64,000 nucleotides of DNA from NCBI GenBank assembly GCA_023389055.1, contig JAEWFA010000053.1:1-64000 (forward strand), written 5' to 3'. Within the stretch, counting starts at the first letter, position 1; the number at the start of each line of letters is the position of its first letter. The notes beneath the pieces were generated by a model. That model was not told where the DNA came from and searched no databases. It was given only the letters and a program-made list of their open reading frames with translations. Both the position numbers and the translations under genes were made by a program. Shown here piece after piece: positions 25,206-33,298 of this stretch. Source of the DNA: Pseudomonadota bacterium. Lineage in GTDB: Bacteria; Pseudomonadota; Gammaproteobacteria; Burkholderiales; Burkholderiaceae_E.

Positions 25206-25837
25206 GCGTTCTCGAGCACGACGCCTTCGATGACGTTGGCGACGTCCTCGGCCCGGTCGGACACCGCTTCGAGCAGCTCGTAGATCGCCTTGAGCTTGAT
25301 CAGCTGGCGCACGTCGCTCTCGTCCCGAAACAGTTTCGACATCGCCGATCGCATGACGCGGTCGGCGTCGGACTCCAGCCGGTCGATCTCGGTGCAGATC
25401 TTCAGGATCGCGTCGGCGTTCTCCATGCTGTCGAGCATCGCGACGGCGGCCTTGACGCGGTCGCAGCACATCTCGTTGAGCTCGGCGAGCTGTTGCGCCT
25501 CGGGGGAGACGCGCTGCAGGTCATAGAGGATGGCCGACTCCGCGACGTCCTGGATCAGGTCCAGGATGTCGTCCATGTTGCTGATCAGCTGATGGATGTC
25601 GTCGCGGTCGAAAGGCGTGATGAAGGTCTTGTGCAGCAGCGTCACCGTCTCGTGGGTGACCTTGTCGGCGTCCTTCTCGGCGCGGTCGATCGCGTCGATG
25701 TACTGGCGCCGGGCAGCCACGTCGCCGTAATGCGTCATCAGCGCGGTGAGCGAGCGGCTCCCCGACGTGATGCACTCGGCGTGCCGGTTGAACAGCTCGA
25801 AGAAGTTGCCCTCGCGAGGCATCAGGCGTCCAAACAT
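25202..25837 (-). CDS. DUF47 (PhoU-like) phosphate transport accessory protein
   Basis: The 211-residue all-helical protein of the DUF47/Pit-accessory family contains the PhoU-like repeats with acidic metal-binding signatures such as DRAEKDADKVTHET and DRLESDADRVMRSA. It starts MFGRLMPREGNFFELFNRHA, the typical start of the family. It is believed to regulate the PiT transporter encoded immediately downstream with a 4-bp overlap. The upstream region holds one of the G-rich repeat loci of this window. Confidence 0.92.
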   Translation of the reverse strand: MFGRLMPREGNFFELFNRHAECITSGSRSLTALMTHYGDVAARRQYIDAIDRAEKDADKVTHETVTLLHKTFITPFDRDDIHQLISNMDDILDLIQDVAESAILYDLQRVSPEAQQLAELNEMCCDRVKAAVAMLDSMENADAILKICTEIDRLESDADRVMRSAMSKLFRDESDVRQLIKLKAIYELLEAVSDRAEDVANVIEGVVLENA

Positions 25838-25920
25838 CGGCGGTTCCGTGCAGTGTGTCGGCGGCCCGCGGACGGTTGCGTGGGCGGGCGAAAATGACCG
25901 GGCGAAGGGTAGCAGAAGAG

Positions 25921-26013
25921 GTGAAGGGTAAAGGGGGAAGGGTAAAGGGGGCCGAGCCGACTACCGGGAGCCGAGGCTTTTCCCCTTCTTCCTTTCCCCT
26001 TCTCCTTTCCCTT
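25921..26013. repeat. Degenerate inverted G-rich repeat locus (GTGAAGGG-type) overlapping the DUF1841 3' end
   Basis: The plus strand has a purine-rich array at 25921-25951 (GTGAAGGG, then variants with TAAAGGGGG and AAGGG). An inverted pyrimidine array follows at 25978-26013 (CCCCTT and CCTTT units), with only 26 bp between. The units resemble the heptads that bound the cassette at 11798-12230, but the arrays are irregular and enclose no gene. The right array is read as the C-terminal tail of the DUF1841 protein. Confidence 0.6.
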
Positions 26014-26422
26014 GAACGCACGCGAGATACGCCTGCCCGTCCGGCGCCACCCCGTCGCGCTGCGAACGCCAGATCGTCTCGGCCAGGCAATCGATGAGCG
26101 CGTGCGTGGCGTCGTGCGCATCGAGTCTGCCGGCCAGTCGCTGCCACGCGGCGCGGATTCCCGGCGGCTGGTCGATCTGCAATTGCTCGGTCACCGCCAG
26201 GTGCAGCGAAAGGTGCAGGAATGGGTTTGTCCGCCCGGCCTGCACCGGGTACTCGCGCGCCAGCGCATCGTCTAGCGACGCGAGGTCGGCGTGGTATTCG
26301 GGATGCTGCTCGATCGTGTCGAGCGCAATCGCCTCGAGCGGGCTCAGCGGCAGACGCTCGCGGTGCTTGCGCCAGGTCTCGCAGAAAAAGCGGCGCACGT
26401 CGGCGCGCGAAGGATCGAACAT
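25961..26422 (-). CDS. DUF1841 family protein with repeat-encoded C-terminal tail
   Basis: The 153-residue protein belongs to the uncharacterised DUF1841 family common in beta- and gammaproteobacteria: MFDPSRADVRRFFCETWRKH at the start, then AIALDTIEQHPEYHADL and NPFLHLSLHLAVTEQLQIDQ. No function is known and no catalytic motif stands out. The last 16 residues, GKGEGERKKGKSLGSR, are encoded inside the pyrimidine-rich repeat array and look like an extension added by the repeat rather than family sequence. The gene sits 20 bp downstream of nth on the same strand, a frequent pairing. Confidence 0.88.
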   Translation of the reverse strand: MFDPSRADVRRFFCETWRKHRERLPLSPLEAIALDTIEQHPEYHADLASLDDALAREYPVQAGRTNPFLHLSLHLAVTEQLQIDQPPGIRAAWQRLAGRLDAHDATHALIDCLAETIWRSQRDGVAPDGQAYLACVQGKGEGERKKGKSLGSR

Positions 26423-26442
26423 CGGGCGTTGAAACGGCAGCG

Positions 26443-27084
26443 CTATTGCGGAGCGGGCGTCTTCGGCCGGTAGTCGCACAGGTCGGCGATCGGGCAGCGC
26501 CAGCATTCGGGAACGCGTGCCTTGCAAACGTAGCGCCCGTGCAGGATCAGCCAATGATGCGCGTGGTTGCGGTAGCGCTCGGGCACGAGTCGGAGCAGCT
26601 TCTGCTCGACCTCCAGTGGCGTCCTGCCGGGTGCGATTCCCGTGCGGTTGGCAACGCGCAGCACGTGCGTGTCCACCGGAATCGTCGGCTGGCCGAAGGC
26701 GACGTTGAGGACGACGTTGGCGGTCTTGCGCCCGACTCCCGGCAACTGCTCGAGCGCTTCGCGCTCGGCGGGCACCTCGCCACCATGCCTTTCGAGCAGG
26801 ATGCGCGCCATCTCCACGACGTTCTTCGACTTCGTCGGGAACAGGCCGATCGAGCGGATGTACGGAACGATGCCGTCGACGCCGAGCGCGACGATCGCCT
26901 GCGGCGTGTTCGCCACCGGGAACAGCTCGCGTGTGGCGAGGTTCACGCTGCGGTCGGTCGCCTGTGCCGACAGGATCACCGCGACGAGCAACTCGAAGGG
27001 CGTGCGGTATTCGAGTTCTGTGCGCGGATGAGGTTCGATCGCTTGCAGGCGCGCGAAGATCTCGGCGCGTTTGCGCGCATTCAC
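26443..27084 (-). CDS. nth: Endonuclease III
   Basis: Nth removes oxidised pyrimidines from DNA (N-glycosylase and AP lyase). The 213-residue protein has VILSAQATDRSVN, the helix-hairpin-helix LEQLPGVGRKTANVVLNVAF with the catalytic Lys, the catalytic Asp in PVDTHVLRVANR, and the C-terminal [4Fe-4S] ligands C-x6-C-x2-C-x5-C (VCKARVPECWRCPIADLC). GTG at 27084 is the start; it overlaps the rsxB stop by 4 bp, the conserved rsxB-nth arrangement. Confidence 0.97.
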   Translation of the reverse strand: MNARKRAEIFARLQAIEPHPRTELEYRTPFELLVAVILSAQATDRSVNLATRELFPVANTPQAIVALGVDGIVPYIRSIGLFPTKSKNVVEMARILLERHGGEVPAEREALEQLPGVGRKTANVVLNVAFGQPTIPVDTHVLRVANRTGIAPGRTPLEVEQKLLRLVPERYRNHAHHWLILHGRYVCKARVPECWRCPIADLCDYRPKTPAPQ

Positions 27085-27482
27085 TGCTCGGGCGCCTCGC
27101 CGGTTCGTTGCTGCGCCTGGCGACGCCGTGCCTGCGCGCGTTGCAGTGCCGCCGCGACGATCGCCTGTCGGTCGAGTCCGGCCGCGGGCGTCTCGGCCTC
27201 GTGCGCCAGGCGCAGGCTGCGGCGCGCGCGTCGTGCGCGGGCGTCGACGGCGGCGTCGCGGCCGAGCGGTGCCGGCGGGTGCGCAACGACGAGCGTGATG
27301 CAGTCGACCGGGCACGGCGGCACGCACAGCTCGCAGCCGATGCACGCGGCGTCGATGACGGTGTGCATGCGCTGCGGCGCGCCGATGATCGCATCGAAGG
27401 GGCACGCGTCGATGCAGCGGGTGCAGCCGATGCAGCGCTGCGGGTCGATGCGCGCGAGCCGGCGGGCGTTGCGCGTGCTCAC
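27081..27482 (-). CDS. rsxB: Electron transport complex protein RsxB-like ferredoxin
   Basis: This 133-residue protein has two [4Fe-4S] ferredoxin motifs, CIGCTRCIDACPFDAI and CIGCELCVPPCPVDCI, followed by an Arg/Ala-rich helical tail. It matches the short betaproteobacterial RsxB form that lacks the N-terminal membrane anchor and is found next to nth without other rnf/rsx genes. It may supply electrons to Nth or another redox partner; this is inferred from context. GTG start at 27482 overlaps the phaZ stop by 4 bp. Confidence 0.9.
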   Translation of the reverse strand: MSTRNARRLARIDPQRCIGCTRCIDACPFDAIIGAPQRMHTVIDAACIGCELCVPPCPVDCITLVVAHPPAPLGRDAAVDARARRARRSLRLAHEAETPAAGLDRQAIVAAALQRAQARRRQAQQRTGEAPEQ

Positions 27483-28753
27483 GCCACCTTGCGAAGCGGG
27501 GCGGCTGCGCGATGCGTCGCGATGAACTCGCGCACCTGCGGGTAGACGCGCTCGCGCCAGCGCCGGCCGCTGAAGATGCCGTAGTGTCCGGCGCCTTCCA
27601 CTGTCAGGTGACGCTTCTGCGCCGGCGCCAGCGACGAGCACAGGTCGTGCGCGGCCTGCGTCTGTCCGGCGCCGGAGATGTCGTCGAGCTCGCCTTCGAT
27701 CGTGAACAGCGCGACGTTGCGGATCTTCGACGGATCGACCCGATGAATGGCGCCCTCGAAGCGCACGTTCCACGTTCCGCTGGGCAGCGCGTATTCCTGG
27801 AACACGGTGCGAATCGTGTCGAGGTAGTACTCGGCCGGCATGTCCAGCACGGCGTTGTATTCGTCGTAGAAGCGGCGGTGCGCATCGGCGTCGCCGAGGT
27901 CGCCCTGCACCAGGCTCAGGTAGAACTCCCAGTGCGAGTGCATGTGCCGGTCGGCGTTCATCGAGATGAAGCCGGCGTGCTGCAGGAAGCCGGGGTAGAC
28001 GCGCCGCCCGGCGCCCGGATAACGCGCGGGAACGCGGTAGATCACGTTGCGCTCGAACCAGTCGTGGCTGTGCGTCTGCGCGAGGTTGTTGACCTCGGTG
28101 GGACAACGCCGCGTGTCGATCGGCCCGCCCATCATCGTCATCGTGCGCGGCATGTGCGCATCGTCGACGGCGGCCATCAGCGAGATGGCGGCGAGCACCG
28201 GCACGGTCGGCTGGCACACCGACAGCACGTTCACGTCGGGTCCGAGATGGCGCAGGAATTCGACGGCGTAGGCGATGTAGTCGTCCAGGTGGAACGGCCC
28301 GTGCGACAGCGGAACCATCCGCGCGTCGGTCCAGTCGGTGATGTAGACGACGTGATCGGCGACCAGCGTTCGCACCGTGTCGCGCAGCAGCGTCGCATGG
28401 TGGCCGGAGAGGGGCGCGAACACGAGCACGGCCGGATCGCGGGAGTGGTGCGCGAGCGCGCGGGGCAGGCGACGTTCGAATTTCAGCAGGCGGCAGAACG
28501 GTCGCTCGATCGCGACGCTCTCGACGACCGGCACCTCTCGACCTTCGACGACCGTCGAGGTGATGCCGAACTCGGGCTTTTCGTATTCCTTGCCGAGGCG
28601 GTGAACGAGTTCGAGTCCCGCCGAGATCCGTCGCGCGAAGGGCGAGTACGCCAGCGGGCTGTACGGGTTCGTGTAGAGCCTGCTCATCGAGTCGGCCCAG
28701 TTCGACAGCGGATTCAGGAAGGCGCGTTGCGCTTCACGGATGTCGTAGAGCAT
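27479..28753 (-). CDS. phaZ: Intracellular polyhydroxyalkanoate depolymerase
   Basis: PhaZ mobilises cytosolic PHB/PHA granules. The 424-residue protein resembles the Cupriavidus necator PhaZ1 type: it starts MLYDIREAQRAFLNPLSNWA and has the nucleophile motif LSVCQPTVP with Cys180 in place of the usual Ser (Cys183 in C. necator). The catalytic Asp and His are expected in IEGELDDISGAGQ and EGAGHYGIFSGRRW. No signal peptide is present, as expected for the intracellular form. A candidate promoter with a palindrome at its -35 lies just upstream. rsxB and nth follow with 4-bp overlaps. Confidence 0.95.
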   Translation of the reverse strand: MLYDIREAQRAFLNPLSNWADSMSRLYTNPYSPLAYSPFARRISAGLELVHRLGKEYEKPEFGITSTVVEGREVPVVESVAIERPFCRLLKFERRLPRALAHHSRDPAVLVFAPLSGHHATLLRDTVRTLVADHVVYITDWTDARMVPLSHGPFHLDDYIAYAVEFLRHLGPDVNVLSVCQPTVPVLAAISLMAAVDDAHMPRTMTMMGGPIDTRRCPTEVNNLAQTHSHDWFERNVIYRVPARYPGAGRRVYPGFLQHAGFISMNADRHMHSHWEFYLSLVQGDLGDADAHRRFYDEYNAVLDMPAEYYLDTIRTVFQEYALPSGTWNVRFEGAIHRVDPSKIRNVALFTIEGELDDISGAGQTQAAHDLCSSLAPAQKRHLTVEGAGHYGIFSGRRWRERVYPQVREFIATHRAAAPLRKVA

Positions 28754-29063
28754 TCGATCGTCCGGGCGAGTCTCGTTCAGACATTATGCGGACCGGAAAT
28801 TGCGCTTCGCAACACGCAATAACCCCGATCGCTCATCACGTTCTGGATATTGTTGCGTTTTTCGCGTTTTCCAGCCGACCGACGGCCCTTGCGCCTTTCG
28901 GCGCTGCGGGAGGAATACGACGAGCGCCGTGCATCCGGTATGCCCGGCGTTGAAAATCATTGGATTGCTGCAATGCAACGACAAAAGCGTGCGCGTTGCC
29001 GCGCGCGGGCGCGCGCGCTCTCGCAAGCCGGGGCAGTCGCGCTGTCGCACGAGCGCCGCCGTC
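28754..29063. other. Intergenic region between phaZ and fdxA (310 bp)
   Basis: This gap is noticeably more AT-rich than its surroundings. It contains the phaZ promoter candidate, a T-rich patch near 28855-28870, a TGC-rich patch (TTGCTGCAATGCAA, about 28967-28980), and a GC-only hairpin at 29001-29016 (GCGCGC, 4-nt loop, GCGCGC) that may help end fdxA transcription. An 88-codon frame on the minus strand shows no recognisable protein and is not called. Confidence 0.6.
28783..28812 (-). promoter_or_regulatory. Candidate phaZ promoter with overlapping 13-bp palindrome
   Basis: On the minus strand TTGCGA (28807-28812), an 18-bp spacer and CATAAT (28783-28788) precede phaZ by about 30 bp. The -35 lies inside the perfect palindrome TTGCGCTTCGCAA (28800-28812), a possible operator. 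Confidence 0.4.
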
Positions 29064-29387
29064 TCAGCGCTCGAGGTACTTCAGTTTGTCGGGCGCGTCC
29101 TTCCACTGCTCCGCGTCGGGCAGCGGCTCCTTCTTGCGGGTGATCGCCGGCCACCCCTTGGCGAGTTCGGCGTTCAGGCCGATGTACGACTGCATCCCCG
29201 CTGGCACATCTTCCTCCGCGACGATCGCCTCGACCGGGCATTCGGGAATGCACACGGCGCAGTCGATGCATTCGTCCGGGTCGATGACGAGCATGTTCGG
29301 TCCCTCGCGAAAGCAGTCGACCGGACAGACGTCGACGCAATCGGTGTAGCGGCAGCGGATGCAGGATTCGAGGACGACGTGGGTCAT
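29064..29387 (-). CDS. fdxA: 7Fe ferredoxin FdxA
   Basis: The 107-residue ferredoxin carries a [3Fe-4S]/[4Fe-4S] pair: CIRCRYTDCVDVCPVDCF near the N-terminus and CIDCAVCIPECPVEAI after it, followed by the C-terminal extension NAELAKGWPAITRKKEPLPD typical of FdxA. It is a cytosolic low-potential electron carrier. It is divergent from the N-heterocycle gene run; the 6-hydroxynicotinate reductase of Eubacterium barkeri uses reduced ferredoxin, so a supporting role is possible. The gene is also common in Burkholderiales without such neighbours, so this link is weak. Confidence 0.95.
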   Translation of the reverse strand: MTHVVLESCIRCRYTDCVDVCPVDCFREGPNMLVIDPDECIDCAVCIPECPVEAIVAEEDVPAGMQSYIGLNAELAKGWPAITRKKEPLPDAEQWKDAPDKLKYLER

Positions 29388-29429
29388 GAGCGGTTGCGCA
29401 GCGAAGCGGTCGAGGCGAGGGCCTTCGTG

Positions 29430-29457
29430 TTGACGGTCAATGGTACCGTGGGTTAAT
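29430..29457 (+). promoter_or_regulatory. Candidate promoter and operator of the hydroxylase/reductase/enamidase gene run
   Basis: TTGACG (29430-29435) and GTTAAT (29452-29457) are 16 bp apart, about 70 bp before the first gene. The -35 is part of the perfect palindrome TTGAC-G-GTCAA (29430-29440), and GGTACC (29443-29448) is palindromic too. A repressor such as the TetR protein at the end of the run could act here; this is inferred. Confidence 0.4.
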
Positions 29458-29525
29458 TTCGCCGCGCAACGCAATGAATGAAGTGGTGGCTTCATGCCGC
29501 TTCCGGTGCCTTTCCGGGGAATGCG

Positions 29526-30446
29526 ATGACTTCCGAAGCCGCCGCGCCCACGCGGGGTACGTCGCCGAGCTACCGCCGCGTCGCGAACGTCGACGACGCG
29601 CTTCGTCTGCTCGCGCAGGGCGGCTGGACGCCGCTGGCCGGAGGCACCGATTTCTATCCGGCGCGTGTCGGGCGTCCCGTCGGCGAATCGCTGCTCGACC
29701 TGGGCGATGTTCAGGCGCTGCGCGGAATCGCGCCCGCGGGCGATGACGAGGGAGGACCGCTGCTGCGCATCGGCGCGATGACTTCGTGGTCCGCGATCGC
29801 GCGCGCGACGCTGGACGCGCAGTGGATTGCCCTGCAGCAGGCTGCCCGCGAGATCGGTGGCGTGCAGGTGCAGAACCGGGCCACGATCGGCGGCAACCTG
29901 TGCAATGCGTCGCCTGCCGCCGATGGGGTGGCTGCGCTGCTCGCGCTCGACGCACGGCTCGAACTCGCCAGCGTGCGCGGCCGGCGCCGCCTGCCGGTGG
30001 AAGAGTTCATGCTCGGCGTGCGGCGCACCGCGCTCGCTCCGGACGAACTGCTCGTCGCCATCGAGCTTCCGTTGCGCTCGACTCGCGCGCGCTCGGGATT
30101 CCTGAAGCTCGGTCATCGGCGCTCGCTGGTGATCTCGATCACGATGGTCGCCGCGGCGGTCGACTTCGACGCGCACGGGCGGCTCGAGCGCTGCGCGATC
30201 GCCGTCGGCGCGTGCTCGCCGGCCTGCGTGCGCCTGCGCGCGCTCGAGTCGCGGTTGCTGGGCGCCCCGCGCGCGGCGCTGGCAAGGCGCTTCGATGCGT
30301 CGGTCTGCGACGAGACGCTCGCGCCGCTGCAACCGATCGACGACGTGCGGGCAACGGCGGGATACCGTCGTCATGCTGCCGTGGCGCTCGCGCGGCGGCT
30401 CGTCGCCGAACTCGCGCTCGATCCCGCACCGGCGAACACCCGATGA
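29526..30446 (+). CDS. FAD-binding subunit of a xanthine-dehydrogenase-family hydroxylase (CoxM/NdhF-like)
   Basis: The 306-residue protein is the medium (FAD) subunit of a molybdenum hydroxylase. It has the first FAD motif TPLAGGTDFYPARVG and the second, VQNRATIGGNLCNASPAAD, plus the C-terminal CO-dehydrogenase flavoprotein domain (LKLGHRRSLVISITMVAAAV). It passes electrons from the FeS centres to an acceptor not identified here. ATG 29526 is the start; the nearby ATG at 29521 runs into a stop after two codons. The stop overlaps the start of the fused FeS/Mo subunit by 4 bp. Confidence 0.93.
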   Translation: MTSEAAAPTRGTSPSYRRVANVDDALRLLAQGGWTPLAGGTDFYPARVGRPVGESLLDLGDVQALRGIAPAGDDEGGPLLRIGAMTSWSAIARATLDAQWIALQQAAREIGGVQVQNRATIGGNLCNASPAADGVAALLALDARLELASVRGRRRLPVEEFMLGVRRTALAPDELLVAIELPLRSTRARSGFLKLGHRRSLVISITMVAAAVDFDAHGRLERCAIAVGACSPACVRLRALESRLLGAPRAALARRFDASVCDETLAPLQPIDDVRATAGYRRHAAVALARRLVAELALDPAPANTR

Positions 30447-33298
30447 AGGAGCCGGAAATCGTGGGCGCGCTGCGCTTTCGCGTGAACGGGCGCGAGCGCG
30501 CGGTCGTCTCGGCCGCCGCGACGCGCTTGTCCGAATGCCTGCGCGACGAACTCGGACTCACCGGCACGAAGGTCGGTTGCCACGCCGGCGATTGCGGCGC
30601 GTGCACCGTGCTGCTCGACGGCGAAGCCGTCTGTTCGTGCATCGTCGCCGTCGGGCAATGCGAAGGGCGCGAGGTGACGACCGTCGAGGCGCTCGCGCAG
30701 GCGTCGCCCGGTTCGATCGAGCAGGCGCTGCGCCGCTCCTTCATCGAGCTCGGCGCCGCGCAATGCGGCATCTGCACGCCCGGCATGCTGATGGCGGCGC
30801 TCGACCTGCTGCGCCGTCACCCGCAGCCCACGCTCGAGCAGGTGCTCGACGGCCTGGGCGGCGTGCTGTGCCGCTGCACGGGGTATCGCAAGATCGTCGA
30901 AGCGGTGCTGTCGGCGGCAGGCGTCGACGCGCTCGCCGCGAACGCGTCGCCGGCGCTCGCCCCGCCTGCCGGAGCGGCCGTCGGCGCTCGGGTGCCGCGC
31001 CTGGACGCACAGGAGAAGGTCGACGGCCGCGCGACCTACGGCGCAGACCGTGCGCCCGACGATGCGTGCTGGCTGAAGGTGCTGCGCTCTCCCTGCGCGT
31101 CGGCAAGCTTCGAATACGGCGATCTCGACGCTTTCGTCGCGGCGCATCCCGGGGTGCTGGGCGTGCTCACCGCGCGTGACATCCCGTTCAACCGCTTCGC
31201 GATCTTTCCCGACCTGCGCGACCAGCCCGCGATCGCCGAAGGCGTCGTGCGCATGCGCGGCGAGGCGGTGCTCGTCGTGGTCGGCACGCGCGAGTCGGTC
31301 GAGGCGATCGAACTGCGCGATGCGCCGGTGCATTTCGCTGCCCGAGCCGCGCTCGCATCACCCGCGGACGCGCTCGCCGAAAACGCGCCGGCGTTGCACC
31401 CGGCGCATCCCGACAACGTGCTGTGCCGAGGGCGCGTTGCGCGCGGCGACGTCGATGCGGCGATCGAATCGGCGACGGTGGCCATCGACGCGACGATGCG
31501 CACGCGGCACATCGAGCACGCGTACATCGAGCCCGAGGCGGGCTACGCGCAGTGGTCGCGTTCCGACGACGGCACCGAGCGCCTGACCGTCTTCGCGTGC
31601 ACGCAGACGCCCTACATGGATCGCAACGAACTGGCTTCGATGTTCGCGGTCGATCCGTCCCGGGTGCGCATCGTGCCGTCGGCGGTCGGCGGCGGCTTCG
31701 GCGGAAAGCTGGACATCTCGATCCAGCCGCTGCTGGCGGCGGCCGCGCGCCGGTTCGGGCGCCCCGCGCGCATCGTCTACACGCGGCCCGAATCGATGGC
31801 ATCGACGACGAAACGCCATCCGGGACGGATGCACGCGACGATCGCCGCCGATGCCGACGGTCGCATGCTCGCCTATCGCTTCGAAGGCGACTTCGACACC
31901 GGCGCCTACGCGTCGTGGGGACCGACGGTGGCCAATCGCGTGCCGATCCACGCAAGCGGCCCGTACCGCGTCGAGCACGTACGCGCGCTCACGCGCGCCG
32001 TCTACACGAACGGCCCGATCGGCGGTGCGTTTCGCGGATTCGGGGTGCCGCAATCGACGCTGCTGAACGAAACGCTCGTCGATCGGCTCGCCGAGCGGCT
32101 GGGCGTCGACCCGCTCGAGTACCGCTTCGAGCACGCGTTGCGCGCCGGCGACCGCACGCCCACCGGACAGTTGCTGCAGGCGAGCGCAGGGCTGCAGGCG
32201 TGCCTCGCCGCATTGCGTCCGGCCTGGCGCGAGGCGCGTGCCCGTGCGCAGCGGTTCAGCGCCGCTCGCGGCGACGTGGCGATCGTCGATTCGGCCTGCA
32301 GCGATCCGCACCGGCGTTACGCGAGCGCCAAGCGCCGCGGCGTCGGCGTTGCGTGCATGTGGTACGGCATCGGCAACACCGTCATCGCCAATCCGTCGTC
32401 GATGCAGGCGGGACTGCGCGCCGACGGGCGCGTCGTGCTGTACAACGGCGCGGTCGACATCGGCCAGGGCACGTACACGATCCTGCCGCAGATCCTCGCC
32501 GACGCCGTCGGCGTGCCGCTGTCGTGCATCGACCAGGTCTGCGCCGACACCGACCTCACGCTCGACGCCGGCAAGAGCTCGGCTTCGCGGCAGACCTTCG
32601 TGTCGGGCAACGCCGCGCGACTGGCCGGCGAGCAATTGCGCGAGCGCCTCCTGGCGCGACTCGGCGTCGTCGAGCCGGCGGTGCTGCACATCGAAGCAGG
32701 CATCGCGTCGGCAAGATCTGCCGATGCGACGACACCGCAAGCGCGAATCGACCTGCGCACGCTCGGGCAGGACTCGCGCGGCGATGTGCTCACCGGCACC
32801 GGGTATTTCGACCCGCCGACCGTCGCGCTCGACGACGAGGGCCAGGGCGTTCCTTATGCGACCTACGGGTTCGCCGCGCAGTTCGCCGAGGTCGAGGTGG
32901 ATATCGAACTCGGCACCGTGCGCGTGCTGCAGATCCATGCGGCGCACGACGTCGGGCGCGCAATCAACCCGACGCAGGTCGAGGGCCAGATCCACGGCGG
33001 CATCGCTCAGGGGCTGGGCCTGGCGCTGATGGAGGAATACGTCGCCGGGCGCACCGACAACCTGCACGACTACCTGATCCCGACGGCGGGCGACGTGCCG
33101 CCGATCGTCGTCCACCTGGTCGAGGACGCCGAGCCGTTGGGTCCGTGCGGCGCGAAGGGCGTGGGCGAGCCTGCGCTCGTCGCTACCGCGCCGGCGATCC
33201 TCAATGCGATCCACCATGCCACCGGCGTGCGCATGGCCGAGGTGCCGGTCACGCCCGATCGCCTGCGCGCCGCAATCGGCGAGGTGCAGTCGCCATGA
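30443..33298 (+). CDS. Molybdenum hydroxylase, fused [2Fe-2S] and molybdopterin-binding subunit; candidate nicotinate dehydrogenase
   Basis: The 951-residue protein fuses the small and large subunits of a xanthine-dehydrogenase-family enzyme. Residues 1-160 bind two [2Fe-2S] clusters: C46 in CHAGDCGACTV and later CGICTPGM and CRCTGYRK. From about residue 185 the Mo domain follows, with VGGGFGGKLD, GGAFRGFGVPQ, VDIGQGTYTILPQ and the catalytic Glu909 in GAKGVGEPAL. Such enzymes hydroxylate N-heterocycles next to the ring nitrogen using water. The next gene encodes a 6-hydroxynicotinate reductase homologue, so nicotinate is the likely substrate, but this rests on context. No cytochrome c domain is fused, unlike NicB of aerobic pseudomonads. 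Confidence 0.9.
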   Translation: MKEPEIVGALRFRVNGRERAVVSAAATRLSECLRDELGLTGTKVGCHAGDCGACTVLLDGEAVCSCIVAVGQCEGREVTTVEALAQASPGSIEQALRRSFIELGAAQCGICTPGMLMAALDLLRRHPQPTLEQVLDGLGGVLCRCTGYRKIVEAVLSAAGVDALAANASPALAPPAGAAVGARVPRLDAQEKVDGRATYGADRAPDDACWLKVLRSPCASASFEYGDLDAFVAAHPGVLGVLTARDIPFNRFAIFPDLRDQPAIAEGVVRMRGEAVLVVVGTRESVEAIELRDAPVHFAARAALASPADALAENAPALHPAHPDNVLCRGRVARGDVDAAIESATVAIDATMRTRHIEHAYIEPEAGYAQWSRSDDGTERLTVFACTQTPYMDRNELASMFAVDPSRVRIVPSAVGGGFGGKLDISIQPLLAAAARRFGRPARIVYTRPESMASTTKRHPGRMHATIAADADGRMLAYRFEGDFDTGAYASWGPTVANRVPIHASGPYRVEHVRALTRAVYTNGPIGGAFRGFGVPQSTLLNETLVDRLAERLGVDPLEYRFEHALRAGDRTPTGQLLQASAGLQACLAALRPAWREARARAQRFSAARGDVAIVDSACSDPHRRYASAKRRGVGVACMWYGIGNTVIANPSSMQAGLRADGRVVLYNGAVDIGQGTYTILPQILADAVGVPLSCIDQVCADTDLTLDAGKSSASRQTFVSGNAARLAGEQLRERLLARLGVVEPAVLHIEAGIASARSADATTPQARIDLRTLGQDSRGDVLTGTGYFDPPTVALDDEGQGVPYATYGFAAQFAEVEVDIELGTVRVLQIHAAHDVGRAINPTQVEGQIHGGIAQGLGLALMEEYVAGRTDNLHDYLIPTAGDVPPIVVHLVEDAEPLGPCGAKGVGEPALVATAPAILNAIHHATGVRMAEVPVTPDRLRAAIGEVQSP

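Noticed and set aside
28784..29050. An 88-codon minus-strand frame between phaZ and fdxA
   Set aside because: No ribosome site, no recognisable sequence, and it covers the phaZ promoter candidate.
29521..29526. ATG at 29521 as start of the FAD subunit
   Set aside because: It runs into TGA after two codons; ATG 29526 opens the real frame.
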